Assembly: GCF_002744735.1 (NCBI RefSeq)
Contig: NZ_KZ319340.1
Span: 372,001 to 436,000, forward strand
Length of the DNA stretch: 64,000 bases
Direction: 5' to 3'
DNA from: Marinobacter guineae
GTDB lineage: Bacteria > Pseudomonadota > Gammaproteobacteria > Pseudomonadales > Oleiphilaceae
Shown: one piece after another, positions 1 to 8,713 of the stretch
Numbering within the stretch: position 1 is the first letter of the stretch
Layout: every line of letters begins with the position of its first letter
Program-made: the position numbers and the translations under genes
Notes under the pieces: model-generated
Database searches by the model: none
Seen by the model: the letters and a program-made list of their open reading frames with translations, nothing else
Told to the model about the DNA's origin: nothing

Positions 1-419
1 TCAGCCCCACCGGCAGCTTCAACGCCATGGACGACGACAACCCGGTCGAGACCTTCGGCACCTTCGCCCGGCACCTGAACGACCTGGGCATTGCCTACAT
101 CGAAGTTGTGGAAGATTCCTTCCAGGGCAATCACGCAAACGGCCGCCCGGAAGAAGTCATCGACGCCATCCGTACCGGCTTCAGGGGCACCTACATTGCC
201 AACGGCGCCTACACCGCCGAAGAGGCCCGGAAGCGCATCAATGAAGGGCGCTGCGATCTGGTGACCTTCGGTCGCCCGTTTATCGCCAACCCGGATCTGC
301 CGGAGCGCTTCCGCCAGAACGCGCCCCTGAACGAGTGGGACGACAGCACTTTCTATGGCGGTGACGAACACGGTTACACCGACTACCCGACGCTGAAGGA
401 ACTCGAAAAAAGCGCCTGA
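1..419 (+). CDS. Old yellow enzyme family NADH:flavin oxidoreductase, C-terminal part (cut by window edge)
   Basis: The open frame enters from the left edge (first full codon at base 3), so only about the last 139 residues are present. The visible part has the OYE C-terminal beta/alpha-barrel signatures: a strand '[15 protein letters not shown]' followed by '[30 protein letters not shown]', written here in two pieces of the FMN-phosphate-binding region, with the family's '[14 protein letters not shown]' segment near residue 85 of the fragment. Such enzymes use NAD(P)H and FMN to reduce activated C=C bonds, enones or nitro compounds. The next gene, an SDR, follows after 32 bp on the same strand and is probably co-transcribed. 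The ATG at 27 is internal to the gene, not its start. Confidence 0.88.
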   Translation, partial: SPTGSFNAMDDDNPVETFGTFARHLNDLGIAYIEVVEDSFQGNHANGRPEEVIDAIRTGFRGTYIANGAYTAEEARKRINEGRCDLVTFGRPFIANPDLPERFRQNAPLNEWDDSTFYGGDEHGYTDYPTLKELEKSA

Positions 420-451
420 ACAGACGCTTTCAATTTCAAAGGAGACAAACC

Positions 452-1201
452 ATGAGCAACACCAACGACCCGATCAATAGCAAAGTCGTGATTATCACCG
501 GCGCCAGCAGTGGTCTCGGTGAAGCCACTGCCCGCCGCCTGGCCGACCGGGGCGCCAGACTGGTGCTCGCCGCCCGCCGGGAAGACCGTCTGAAAGCCCT
601 GGCCGAGGACCTGAAATCCAGGGGCGCCGAGGCAATCTGGCAGGTCACCGATGTGACCGACCGCGCCCAGGTCGAATCCCTGGCCGCCGCGGCAAAAAAG
701 GCCTTCGGCAGGATCGATGTACTGATCAACAACGCCGGCCTGATGCCTCTGGCGCCGCTGGACGCCCTGAAGGTCGATGAGTGGGATCAGATGGTGGACG
801 TCAACATCAAAGGCGTGATGTATGGCATCGCGGCGGTGTTGCCGACCATGCGAGAACAACACAGCGGACACGTCATCAACCTGTCGTCCGTCGCCGGCCA
901 CAAGGTGTTTCCGGGCGCTGCTGTCTACTGCGCCACCAAATACGCAGTCCGCGCACTGTCCGAAGGACTGCGCATGGAGGCCGGTGACGAGATCCGCAGC
1001 ACCAACATCTCGCCGGGTGCGGTGGCGACTGAGCTCACCAGCACCATCACCGATCCGGACGCCAAAAAGGCGGCGGACGAGCTCTACGAGGTGGCGATTG
1101 ATTCCGACGCCGTGGCCCGGGCCATTGTCTATGCCATCGAACAGCCCGCGGACGTCGATATCAACGAAATCATCCTGCGGCCCACAGCCCAGGAGTTGTA
1201 A
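452..1201 (+). CDS. Short-chain dehydrogenase/reductase (SDR)
   Basis: This 249-residue protein is a classical SDR. The N-terminal Rossmann motif TGASSGLG is at residues 16-23, followed by NNAG near residue 92. The catalytic Ser is in 'INLSSVAG' and the Tyr-Lys pair in 'YCATK' near residue 158. Arg residues after beta-2 ('AARREDR') suggest NADP(H) preference. The ATG at 452 is preceded by a good Shine-Dalgarno sequence (GGAGA). It follows an old yellow enzyme by 32 bp, so the pair may act on related carbonyl or enone substrates; this is inference. It is close to the YdfG/serine-dehydrogenase-like SDRs, but the substrate cannot be read from sequence. Confidence 0.9.
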   Translation: MSNTNDPINSKVVIITGASSGLGEATARRLADRGARLVLAARREDRLKALAEDLKSRGAEAIWQVTDVTDRAQVESLAAAAKKAFGRIDVLINNAGLMPLAPLDALKVDEWDQMVDVNIKGVMYGIAAVLPTMREQHSGHVINLSSVAGHKVFPGAAVYCATKYAVRALSEGLRMEAGDEIRSTNISPGAVATELTSTITDPDAKKAADELYEVAIDSDAVARAIVYAIEQPADVDINEIILRPTAQEL

Positions 1202-1220
1202 GATCTTCGCAATTGGTTAA

Positions 1221-1263
1221 ATCCTCCGCAACGCCGCCCGACAGGAGCGGCGTTGCGGAGGAT
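1221..1263. terminator. Long perfect hairpin between convergent genes
   Basis: A perfect 17-bp inverted repeat (1221-1237 with 1247-1263, 9-nt loop, G+C rich) fills the space between the SDR and the chemotaxis gene, which converge here. Read on the minus strand it starts at the chemotaxis gene's stop codon and is followed by TTTAACC, so it most likely ends that transcript. On the plus strand there is no T tract, so termination of the SDR transcript there is less certain. Confidence 0.7.
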
Positions 1264-2570
1264 CAACGGCCAATCTGGTCGATCGCCGCCAGCACATCGC
1301 TGGCGCCGTCCTGGATCTCGGCCACAATGCTTTCTACCTCGGCTACCTGTTTCCGGCCTTCAACTGCTTTCTCCAACACCTTGCCGATCTGATTTTCAAC
1401 GCCTCCGGACAACTCCAGAATCGTGTGAATCACGTCAGCTATCTCCTGAGTGGCCGCGCCTGTATTGGCCGCCAACTTCCGAACTTCATCTGCCACCACC
1501 GCGAAGCCCCGGCCATGGTCACCGGCACGGGCAGCCTCGATGGCGGCGTTCAGCGCCAGAAGATTGGTCTGATCAGCGACAGCAGCAATGGTATCCACCA
1601 TTCTCTCAATACTCTGAGAACGTTCGTTTAACTCTGCGATAATCGCCTTCGCCTTGTCGACACCTTCCTCGATCTGTTCAGAGGTAGATCGGGAGTACTG
1701 GAGCGCCTCTCGTGCACGCCCTGCGATGGCTGCGGTTTGAGTTGCCGTCGTCGATGCAACACCAGCGGCATCCTGGGTTTGTATAGCCTTCTCCACCCTC
1801 GGGGTAATGTCACTGGCAAACTTGATGACTTTTTCAACCCGGCCCCTCTCATCAAAAACCGGGTTGTAAGTGGCCTCCAGCCATAGATCCGTTCCATCGG
1901 ATCTCCGGCGCCGGAACTGACCGCTTTTCAGCTCACCTTGTGATAGCGACTCCCAGAAATCCGGATGTTCACGGTAGAAGGAATCATCACAGAAAATGCG
2001 ATGGTGTTTACCCCGGATTTCCTCCGGCCTGTAACCCACCGCATCCAGAAAGTTCTGATTGGCGTTAATAATGGTGCCATCAGGCTTGAATTCGATCGTT
2101 GCCATGGAGCGATTGATAGCTTCGAACGCGGCCTCCTGATCACGCATGCGATCATGCTCCCGCGTCACATCTGCGGCGATTTTCATCACCCGCTCGACTT
2201 CCCCCTGGCGGTTTTTCACCGGGAAATAGGTCGCTTCAAGCCAGATTTTCTCGCCCTTTTTGCTGCGCCGGGGAAAGGTGCCGGAGTGAGAGCGGCCACT
2301 TCGCAGGACATCCCAGAAGGTTCTGTATTCTGATGAGTTGCTGTACTCGCGGTCGCAGAACAGGCTGTGGTGCTTGCCCACCACTTCATTCCGGTGATAC
2401 CCGATTACCTCAAGAAACAGGTCATTGGCTTCAAGGATCAGGCCGTCGGGAGTAAATTCGATGGTTGCCATGGCGCTTGTGATAGCGTCTTGAATGGCTT
2501 CGCAGCGGTTGGCGCGCTGCTGGCACTCAACCATTTCTGATTTTCTTTTTTTTGTCAGGAACATGGACAT
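1263..2570 (-). CDS. Soluble double-PAS methyl-accepting chemotaxis protein
   Basis: This 435-residue protein has two PAS domains in tandem (about residues 28-135 and 148-257), each ending in the PAC-like 'KIAADVT' / 'KFASDIT' strand. An MCP signalling domain (about 280-435) follows, with the conserved hairpin tip '[20 protein letters not shown]'. There is no transmembrane segment and no HAMP domain, so it should be a cytoplasmic or Aer-like transducer sensing an internal cue such as redox state through a PAS-bound cofactor. The two PAS domains are clearly related to each other (both have 'MATIEF.PDG.I..AN..FL'), which points to an internal duplication. The start may be the ATG at 2570 or the one at 2564. 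It is transcribed divergently from the cryptochrome gene and is not part of a chemotaxis operon here. Confidence 0.9.
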   Translation of the reverse strand: MSMFLTKKRKSEMVECQQRANRCEAIQDAITSAMATIEFTPDGLILEANDLFLEVIGYHRNEVVGKHHSLFCDREYSNSSEYRTFWDVLRSGRSHSGTFPRRSKKGEKIWLEATYFPVKNRQGEVERVMKIAADVTREHDRMRDQEAAFEAINRSMATIEFKPDGTIINANQNFLDAVGYRPEEIRGKHHRIFCDDSFYREHPDFWESLSQGELKSGQFRRRRSDGTDLWLEATYNPVFDERGRVEKVIKFASDITPRVEKAIQTQDAAGVASTTATQTAAIAGRAREALQYSRSTSEQIEEGVDKAKAIIAELNERSQSIERMVDTIAAVADQTNLLALNAAIEAARAGDHGRGFAVVADEVRKLAANTGAATQEIADVIHTILELSGGVENQIGKVLEKAVEGRKQVAEVESIVAEIQDGASDVLAAIDQIGR

Positions 2571-2738
2571 TCTCTATAACAGATCCTGATGAATTGACCA
2601 CTGACATCCTGTTCTATGGCTGTAACCTGAGACTTTGCGAAGCGCACAACAATCAGATGCGGGCTCTTCGCTCGAAAACTTTTCTGAATCTGGAACGTAT
2701 CTAACAGGCAAAATCAAAAAGCTCGAGGAGCTATTACG

Positions 2739-4064
2739 TTGCGCACGCTTTACTGGTTTACACGGGATCTTCGCCTGCATGACAACGCAGCCCTGCTGGC
2801 CGCGTCGAAATCCGACATGTTGTTGTGTGTGTACGTGGTGGACCCGCGCTGGTTTGCCCCGGGGCCGTTGCAGAGCAAGGCCATGGGGACTCACCGCTGG
2901 CTCTTTCTGTGGCAGAGCCTGATGGCACTGGAGCGGAGCCTGCGCCCCCTGGGGCAGCGACTGCACATCGCATTTGGTGAACCGGAAACGGTCATTCCGG
3001 AACTGGTGCACGCTCACCGCATTGCCCGGGTTGTTCGTTCCCGCCTGCCAGGCACCCGGGAGGCCAGCCAGTGGCGGGCAATCAAGGGCAATCTGCCGGA
3101 CACCCTGTTCCAGCAATTCGAAACCCTGAGCCTGTTTACCGAGGGCTCGCTGCCCATGGCCCTGCAGGATCTTCCGGATACCTTTTCACAGTTCCGCAAA
3201 CAGGTGGAGCGAACCGGTGAGCGCTGTTCCGGGCGGCTGCGAATCCGCACCCTCACAGCCCTGCCGCCTCCTCCGGGTTTCCCGGAAGACAACCGGGGCG
3301 ACTGCCCGCCCATCCGCGAGCCAATGCACCCTTTACAGTTTATGGGCGGCGAAGCGGCCGGACTGGAGCGGCTACGAGAGTTTCTGTTTGGCAATCACAG
3401 CATCGACCGCTATAAGGAAGCCCGCAACGCCCTCGACAGCTGGGACTCCTCCTCCAAGTTCTCACCCTGGCTTGCCAATGGCTGCCTGTCGGTGCGGGAA
3501 GCGGCAGAAACCATCAGCGAATACGAAACCAGTGAGACCAAAAATGAATCCACCTACTGGCTCTGGTTCGAGTTGCTCTGGCGGGAATACTTCTACTGGT
3601 ATGCCCTGAAGCACGGTGCCAACCTGTTCCGCCGGGATGGCGTCCAGCGCAAGCACCGCCACGGCACCTTCTACGGCCATCGGTTCAAGGCCTGGTGCCA
3701 GGGCAACACCGAGTACCCGATTGTGAACGCGGCCATGAACCAGTTGCGGGAAACCGGTTACATGAGCAACCGCGCAAGGCAACTGGTGGCCAGCTGCTTC
3801 ATCAACGAACTGGGCATGGACTGGCGTTACGGCGCAGCATGGTTTGAGGAGCAATTGATCGACTATGATGTGGGAAGCAACTACGGCAACTGGCAATACC
3901 TCGCTGGCGTGGGAGCCGACCCCAGGGGCCTGAGGCAGTTCAACCTTGAGAAGCAGACGCAACAGTATGATCCCACGGGCACCTTCGTGGATCGCTGGGG
4001 CGGCGATGCGGAACAGCCCGTTGGATTACACACAGTGGATGCAGCAGACTGGCCTCTGTTGTGA
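2739..4064 (+). CDS. DASH-type cryptochrome / photolyase family protein
   Basis: This 441-residue protein has the N-terminal photolyase fold (about 1-130, 'LYWFTRDLRLHDNAAL') that can hold an antenna chromophore. The C-terminal FAD-binding domain (about 200-430) includes 'GYMSNRARQLVASCF', 'DWRYGAAWFE' and 'DYDVGSNYGNWQYLAGVG'. The tail motif 'KQTQQYDPTGTFVDRW' matches the DASH subgroup ('KQ...YDP.G..V..W'). Family members bind FAD, often with methenyltetrahydrofolate, and repair cyclobutane dimers in single-stranded DNA or act in blue-light signalling. The start is a TTG at 2739 with a GAGGAG ribosome site 8 nt upstream; this agrees with the family N-terminus. The downstream genes DUF6231 and a carotenoid-type oxidoreductase follow closely. 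Distinction from class I CPD photolyase is by motif only. Confidence 0.9.
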   Translation: MRTLYWFTRDLRLHDNAALLAASKSDMLLCVYVVDPRWFAPGPLQSKAMGTHRWLFLWQSLMALERSLRPLGQRLHIAFGEPETVIPELVHAHRIARVVRSRLPGTREASQWRAIKGNLPDTLFQQFETLSLFTEGSLPMALQDLPDTFSQFRKQVERTGERCSGRLRIRTLTALPPPPGFPEDNRGDCPPIREPMHPLQFMGGEAAGLERLREFLFGNHSIDRYKEARNALDSWDSSSKFSPWLANGCLSVREAAETISEYETSETKNESTYWLWFELLWREYFYWYALKHGANLFRRDGVQRKHRHGTFYGHRFKAWCQGNTEYPIVNAAMNQLRETGYMSNRARQLVASCFINELGMDWRYGAAWFEEQLIDYDVGSNYGNWQYLAGVGADPRGLRQFNLEKQTQQYDPTGTFVDRWGGDAEQPVGLHTVDAADWPLL

Positions 4065-4089
4065 CAGAGGCTTGGCAGGCGTGACAGAT

Positions 4090-4587
4090 ATGACGGACAC
4101 CGGAAACACCAGTACAGCGCGGGACACCCTGGCCCGCATCATCGACACCACGGCGCCGGGGACACTGCTAAGCTGCGGGGCTCTGGCCACCGAGGTTTCC
4201 CGGTTCTGGCAACAGCACCGGGAAGACACCCACCTGCACACCCTGGACACCAGCGACCCCAACGCCAGCCTGGTAATGGACCGCGTTGTGGATCTCGCGC
4301 TGATCAGCGACACCCTGGAACACCTGCCTCACGACGAAGGCGCACTGTTGCTGGGCCAGCTCAGGAACTACGGCACCCACCAGATCGCTGTGCTGGTGGG
4401 TGAAACGCCAGACTGGGCCTTTACCGATTTCATTGGCCTGGGCTTCCGACGCCATGCCGAGCTGGAAAGTGATAACGGCGCACTCACGCTGTACACCTAC
4501 GATCTGGATACTTACAACCATAAACGGGCCTGGAACAATCCAGAGAACTGGGCCAATCCGGAAATGTGGGGAAAAGCATGGTGGTGA
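4090..4587 (+). CDS. DUF6231 family protein
   Basis: This is a small soluble protein of about 165 residues. The C-terminal signature 'NWANPEMWGKAWW' and the middle 'LALISDTLEHLP..EG..LLGQLRNY' match the DUF6231 family known from Pseudomonas and relatives. The arrangement resembles a reduced class-I methyltransferase fold, but no SAM-binding glycine loop is visible and the function is unknown. The reading frame extends upstream into the cryptochrome gene; the likely start is ATG 4090 (a GTG at 4081 is an alternative), just after the cryptochrome stop. Its last bases overlap the start of the next gene, so the two are probably translationally coupled. Confidence 0.8.
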   Translation: MTDTGNTSTARDTLARIIDTTAPGTLLSCGALATEVSRFWQQHREDTHLHTLDTSDPNASLVMDRVVDLALISDTLEHLPHDEGALLLGQLRNYGTHQIAVLVGETPDWAFTDFIGLGFRRHAELESDNGALTLYTYDLDTYNHKRAWNNPENWANPEMWGKAWW

Positions 4588-6224
4588 ACCGTCCGTCTTC
4601 AGAAAAACTCAAACCGAGCACCATTCGTATCGGCACAAGGTACCGGGCCAACCGCCTGAAAGGCCCCTACGACGCCGTCGTGATCGGTTCCGGCATTGGC
4701 GGCCTGACAACCGCAGCGTGCCTGGCGAAGGCCGGCAAGAAGGTTCTGGTGCTGGAACAGCATTACACCGCTGGTGGCTATACCCACAGCTATGCCCGTA
4801 ACGGTTACGAGTGGGATGTGGGCGTTCACTACATCGGTGACATGGGCTCACCCCGCACCCTCGGCCGCCGGCTGTTCGATTACATCACCGACGGCAAGCT
4901 GAAATGGGCACCCATGGACGAGAACTACGACCGGTTCTTCCTGGGTGACAGGGTGGTCAACCTGCGCGCCGGCAAGGAAGGCTTGCGACACTCGCTGCTT
5001 AACGCCTTTCCCGATGAGCAGGCCGCCATCGACCAGTACCTGAAGCTGCTGGGCAAGGTAGCCGACGGCATGCAGTGGTACACCCTCTCCAAACTGACTC
5101 CGGGCATTCTCAGCCCCATCGTTAACAAGGGCCTGAGTGTGGCACTGCCGGAGTGTTTCAATAAGACCACCTGGGACGTGCTGAGCGAGCTGACCGACAA
5201 CCGGGAACTGATAGGTGCCATCACTGGCCAGTGGGGCGATTGCGGGGTCACGCCGAAACAGTCGAGCTTCATGGTCCACGCGCTGATCGCCAAGCATTAC
5301 CTGTATGGCGGGTTTTACCCCGTCGGCGGTGCCTCGGAAATCGCCAAAACGATTATTCCGGTGATTCAGAAGCCCGGCGGCGAGGTGTTCACCTATGCCG
5401 ATGTCACCGACATCCTGATCGAGAAAGGCAAAGTGGCAGGCGTTCGCATGGCCGATGGCGAGGAAATCCGCGCACCGCTGGTAATCAGCAATGCCGGGGT
5501 CATCAATACCTTTGAAAAATTGCTGCCAGCCGATGTGGCTGAAAAAAACGGCTATCAAGGCAAACGCGAACACATCACTCCGTCCATGCCCCACATCGGC
5601 CTCTACATTGGCCTGAAGGGCAGGCCGGACCAGCTCGGGCTGCCCCGCACCAATTTCTGGATTTACCCCGGTGCTGATCACGATGGCAACGTACAACAGT
5701 TTCTGAAAGACCCTGAGCATACGGACTTCCCGGTGGTGTACATCTCTTTCCCGGCGGCCAAGGACCCGGATTACCAGAATCGCTGGCCGGGCACTTCCAC
5801 CATCGAGATCGTCGCCCCCACCACCTGGGAGATGTTCGAGCCCTGGCAGGACACCACCTGGGGCAAGCGTGGCGATGACTATGAAGTCCTGAAACAGAAG
5901 ATCACCGACCAGTTACTGGAAGTCATGTACAAAAAGCTGCCACAGCTGCGGGGCAAGGTGGATTATGTGGAAACCTCCACACCGCTCTCCACCGCGTGGT
6001 TCTGCCGTTATGGCCGGGGCGAGCTGTATGGCCTGGATCATAATCCGGAACGGTTTGAACAGGACTGGCTGAAACCCAAAACCGATATTCCCGGGCTCTA
6101 CCTCACCGGCCAGGACATCCTCACCTGCGGTGTGGTGGGCGCCATGATCGGCGGTCTGGTCACTACCCTGTCGATTCAGGGCTGGAGAGGAGCAGGTCTG
6201 GCGAAGCGGATATTTGTCGGATAA
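4578..6224 (+). CDS. FAD-dependent phytoene-desaturase/RetSat-like oxidoreductase
   Basis: This protein of about 548 residues has an N-terminal dinucleotide-binding motif 'DAVVIGSGIGGLTTA' and 'LVLEQHYTAGGYTHSY', typical of the carotenoid isomerase / all-trans-retinol 13,14-reductase branch of the amine-oxidase-like flavoproteins. The C-terminal FAD motif 'GLYLTGQDILTCGVVGAMIGG' closes the fold. Substrates of bacterial members are mostly unknown. ATG 4578 lies inside the end of the DUF6231 gene (10-nt overlap) and has GGGGAA just upstream; GTG 4566 is an alternative. Overlap with DUF6231 implies one transcript with the cryptochrome. A link to light-dependent polyene chemistry is inference only. 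Confidence 0.85.
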   Translation: MVVNRPSSEKLKPSTIRIGTRYRANRLKGPYDAVVIGSGIGGLTTAACLAKAGKKVLVLEQHYTAGGYTHSYARNGYEWDVGVHYIGDMGSPRTLGRRLFDYITDGKLKWAPMDENYDRFFLGDRVVNLRAGKEGLRHSLLNAFPDEQAAIDQYLKLLGKVADGMQWYTLSKLTPGILSPIVNKGLSVALPECFNKTTWDVLSELTDNRELIGAITGQWGDCGVTPKQSSFMVHALIAKHYLYGGFYPVGGASEIAKTIIPVIQKPGGEVFTYADVTDILIEKGKVAGVRMADGEEIRAPLVISNAGVINTFEKLLPADVAEKNGYQGKREHITPSMPHIGLYIGLKGRPDQLGLPRTNFWIYPGADHDGNVQQFLKDPEHTDFPVVYISFPAAKDPDYQNRWPGTSTIEIVAPTTWEMFEPWQDTTWGKRGDDYEVLKQKITDQLLEVMYKKLPQLRGKVDYVETSTPLSTAWFCRYGRGELYGLDHNPERFEQDWLKPKTDIPGLYLTGQDILTCGVVGAMIGGLVTTLSIQGWRGAGLAKRIFVG

Positions 6225-6299
6225 CCGCGTATTGGCAATACTGGCGAGGTTGCGCGATCATGGCTGCCCAACACCTCAAGCAAGAAAGAGAACCAGTCC

Positions 6300-6719
6300 A
6301 TGGCCCTGTTCAGCGAGAAAAATGCCGAAAAACAGTTAAATGCTGAAGCCAGCAAGGTCCATCAAGCAGACCTCGAAAAGCTTCTGGACCGGCAACGCGC
6401 CATCGAAGAAAAAGTGAAAGGCAGTGGCAAGCTCAAGCGTTTTGGTGCAGACATCCGGCTGATGTTCTCAATGGTCCGGGATTACTGGTATGGCAATTAC
6501 CGCAACGTACCCTGGAAGAGCATTGCCGCCATCGCCGGTGCATTACTGTATGTGATGAACCCGTTAGATGTTATTCCGGACCTGATCCTCGGCATTGGTT
6601 TCCTTGATGATGCCGGTGTGGTTGCCCTGTGCCTGAAACTGGTGGAATCGGACCTGCATCGTTACGCCGCCTGGAAAGAGCACCAGGAAGAGCTGAAAAG
6701 TACACCTCAGGCGAATTGA
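6300..6719 (+). CDS. YkvA family (DUF1232) membrane protein
   Basis: This 139-residue protein has the DUF1232 core 'ALLYVMNPLDVIPDLI' and 'GFLDDAGVVALCLKLV' at about residues 80-120, which gives one or two membrane-associated helices. The N-terminal 60 residues are charged and helical ('DLEKLLDRQRAIEEKVKG'). The biochemical role of the family is not established. It sits alone between the oxidoreductase and the stator operon with 75 bp and 67 bp on either side. Confidence 0.85.
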   Translation: MALFSEKNAEKQLNAEASKVHQADLEKLLDRQRAIEEKVKGSGKLKRFGADIRLMFSMVRDYWYGNYRNVPWKSIAAIAGALLYVMNPLDVIPDLILGIGFLDDAGVVALCLKLVESDLHRYAAWKEHQEELKSTPQAN

Positions 6720-6786
6720 TTAATTTGTGAACTAACGGTAATCTCATCCACCTTATCAAGATACACAACCTGCTTCTGGAGTAACT

Positions 6787-7557
6787 GTGGATTTCGCCAC
6801 TCTCATTGGTCTTGTTGGCGCCATAATGCTTATCGCCTCTGCCGTTATTCTCGGTGTTTCTCCAGAGGTATTCATCAACCCCCCATCCTTGCTGATTGTG
6901 GTCGGCGGTACCCTGCTGGTTGTGCTGGCGAAGTTCAGCTTTGCCCAGTTCTTCTGGGCCTTCAAATCAGCCCTGCGAGCATTCAAGTTCAAGCTCCCGG
7001 AAACCCAGGCCAGCATCGACGAGCTGGTGGAAGTCGCCAACATAGCGCGGAAAGAAGGCGTGCTGGGGATCGAGGGCCGCGAGGTAAGTAGTCCGTTCCT
7101 GAGCCAGGGCATCCAGATGCTGGTTGATGGCCAGGATGGCAATACCATCAAGCAGCTTCTGAGCAAGGAGCGCCTGATGACACTGGATCACAACCGCTCC
7201 GGCGCCAAAGTCTTCACCGCAATGGCAGATGTTGCACCAGCCATGGGCATGATCGGCACCCTGATTGGTCTGGTTCAGATGCTCTCGAACATGGAAGATC
7301 CGAAATCCATCGGGCCGGCCATGGCGGTCGCCCTTCTGACCACATTATACGGCGCCATGATTGCGACCATGATTGCCACGCCCATTGCCGACAAGCTGTC
7401 GCTGCGGATGACCGAAGAGGCCCGCATGCAGTCTCTGTACATCGACGCTCTCGTCGCCATCCAGGAAGGCACCAACCCCCGGATTATTGAACAGATGCTC
7501 TCCAGCTACCTTCCTCCCAAAGAGCGTGAGAAACAGGCTGAAGCCGAGGCCGCTTAA
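6787..7557 (+). CDS. pomA: Flagellar motor stator protein PomA/MotA
   Basis: This 256-residue membrane protein has four predicted TM segments (about 2-22, 32-50, 150-170 and 182-203). It has a large cytoplasmic loop and the MotA/PomA signature 'VAPAMGMIGTLIGLVQML' before TM3. The length and the N-terminal 'MDFATLIGLVGA' fit PomA of sodium-driven motors better than E. coli MotA. The start is GTG 6787 with GGAG at 6778-6781. With PomB it forms the stator that converts ion flow into flagellar rotation. The pair is separated from pomB by 2 nt. Ion choice (Na+ rather than H+) is inferred from family resemblance. Confidence 0.88.
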   Translation: MDFATLIGLVGAIMLIASAVILGVSPEVFINPPSLLIVVGGTLLVVLAKFSFAQFFWAFKSALRAFKFKLPETQASIDELVEVANIARKEGVLGIEGREVSSPFLSQGIQMLVDGQDGNTIKQLLSKERLMTLDHNRSGAKVFTAMADVAPAMGMIGTLIGLVQMLSNMEDPKSIGPAMAVALLTTLYGAMIATMIATPIADKLSLRMTEEARMQSLYIDALVAIQEGTNPRIIEQMLSSYLPPKEREKQAEAEAA

Positions 7558-7559
7558 TC

Positions 7560-8477
7560 ATGGATGAGTTACCCGAAGAGGAAAAACCGGGAATTCCGGC
7601 CTGGGTCGTCACCTTTGCGGACCTCATGTCCCTGTTGATGTGCTTCTTCGTATTGCTGCTCTCCTTCTCGGAGATTGACGCCCAGAAGTTCAAGCAGATT
7701 GCCGGTGAACTCTCCAAGGCTTTCGGTGTGCAGCGGGAAGTCGCCGCCCTGGAAATACCGCAGGGCACCAGCCCCATTTTTGACAAGTTCTCACCTGCCC
7801 CGCCAGAGCCCACGGTGGTCAATCAGGTCAAGCAAACCACCGCCGATGAGCAACCAGAACTTCAGACCCTGAAAAGCCCCACCGATGTAGCCGTCAAAGC
7901 GGCGATTGACGACCAGATGCGGGAGACCATGGATCAGATTCTCCAGGTCCTGGAGCCGGCGATTGCCGACGGGCGCATCAATGTCAGTCAGGACCAGCGG
8001 CGCATTGTCATCCGTGTGGAAGAGAAAGGCTCGTTTCCGTCAGGTTCCGCTCAGCTGACCTACGAGTTCGAGGGCCTTCTGCTGGAGATGGCGGAGGTTC
8101 TGGCCACGATTCCCGGCAACCTGACCATTGAAGGCCATACTGACAACGTTCCTATCCGCACAGAACGCTTCTACAGCAACTGGGACCTGTCGGCGGCCCG
8201 AGCAGCGGCCGTGGCCAATGTGTTGCTGGCCCGGGATTACGTGCAACCGACCAGACTCGCCGTTACAGGGCTGGCGGATACCGAGCCGAGAGTGTCGAAT
8301 ACCTCCCCCGAGAACCGCGCAAAAAACCGCAGGGTGGAGATCATCATTGATCTTTCCGAGCCCATGCAGGAACAGGAAATTCGCCTACGGGAGCTGATTG
8401 AGTCCGAATCCGCAGATCAGGAAGCGATCATTGGGATCGAGTCTGCCAGCCCGTCTTCCGGCGAAATCAGCTGGTAA
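7560..8477 (+). CDS. pomB: Flagellar motor stator protein PomB/MotB
   Basis: This 305-residue protein has one N-terminal TM helix (about 14-38, 'VVTFADLMSLLMCFF') with the essential ion-carrying Asp at residue 21. An acidic/proline-rich linker follows, then a C-terminal OmpA-like peptidoglycan-binding domain (about 150-260) with 'IEGHTDNVPI', 'WDLSAARA' and 'NRAKNRRVEI'. It anchors the PomA ring to peptidoglycan. It starts 2 nt after pomA, so the two form one operon. Confidence 0.92.
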   Translation: MDELPEEEKPGIPAWVVTFADLMSLLMCFFVLLLSFSEIDAQKFKQIAGELSKAFGVQREVAALEIPQGTSPIFDKFSPAPPEPTVVNQVKQTTADEQPELQTLKSPTDVAVKAAIDDQMRETMDQILQVLEPAIADGRINVSQDQRRIVIRVEEKGSFPSGSAQLTYEFEGLLLEMAEVLATIPGNLTIEGHTDNVPIRTERFYSNWDLSAARAAAVANVLLARDYVQPTRLAVTGLADTEPRVSNTSPENRAKNRRVEIIIDLSEPMQEQEIRLRELIESESADQEAIIGIESASPSSGEISW

Positions 8478-8482
8478 AAAAC

Positions 8483-8528
8483 ACTCCAGATTGGTGCATC
8501 CACCCTGAAAACGCACAACCATAGTGCG
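8483..8528 (+). promoter_or_regulatory. Candidate NtrC enhancer sites upstream of amt
   Basis: The stretch 8512-8528 reads CGCAC-AACCATA-GTGCG, which fits the NtrC pattern GCAC-N7-GTGC with symmetric flanks. A weaker match (right half GGTGC, imperfect left half) is centred about 30 bp upstream, at 8483-8497. The strong site is centred about 110 bp before the predicted start of transcription, which is typical for NtrC enhancers. The calls come from reading the sequence, not from a scored matrix. Confidence 0.5.
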
Positions 8529-8604
8529 AAAAACGCCAGCCGCACCCCGCCCGCTGTTCTTGCTATTGCCGCAACCCCCTTCCCGCTCTTGAAATGCATT
8601 GTTT

Positions 8605-8620
8605 TGGAACAGCTCTTGCT
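8605..8620 (+). promoter_or_regulatory. Candidate sigma54 (-24/-12) promoter for amt
   Basis: The sequence TGGAAC-AGCTC-TTGCT has the invariant GG and GC dinucleotides at the right 10-bp distance and differs from the TGGCACG-N4-TTGCW consensus at two positions. It lies about 95 bp before the amt start codon. Ammonium transporters are classic NtrC/RpoN targets. Confidence 0.55.
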
Positions 8621-8713
8621 AAAGCTGCACCTCATCAATGCATTCCTCAATGCCCTATTCCATGCACAACGGCCCGACAGAGGCCGGACACACAACATCA
8701 GGAGCGAATACCC

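Noticed and set aside
8594..8713. Longer N-terminus of the ammonium transporter from 8594
   Set aside because: The extra 40 residues have Cys/Pro/Gln-rich sequence unlike Amt proteins and would place the sigma54 promoter inside the coding region; GTG 8714 has a good ribosome site.
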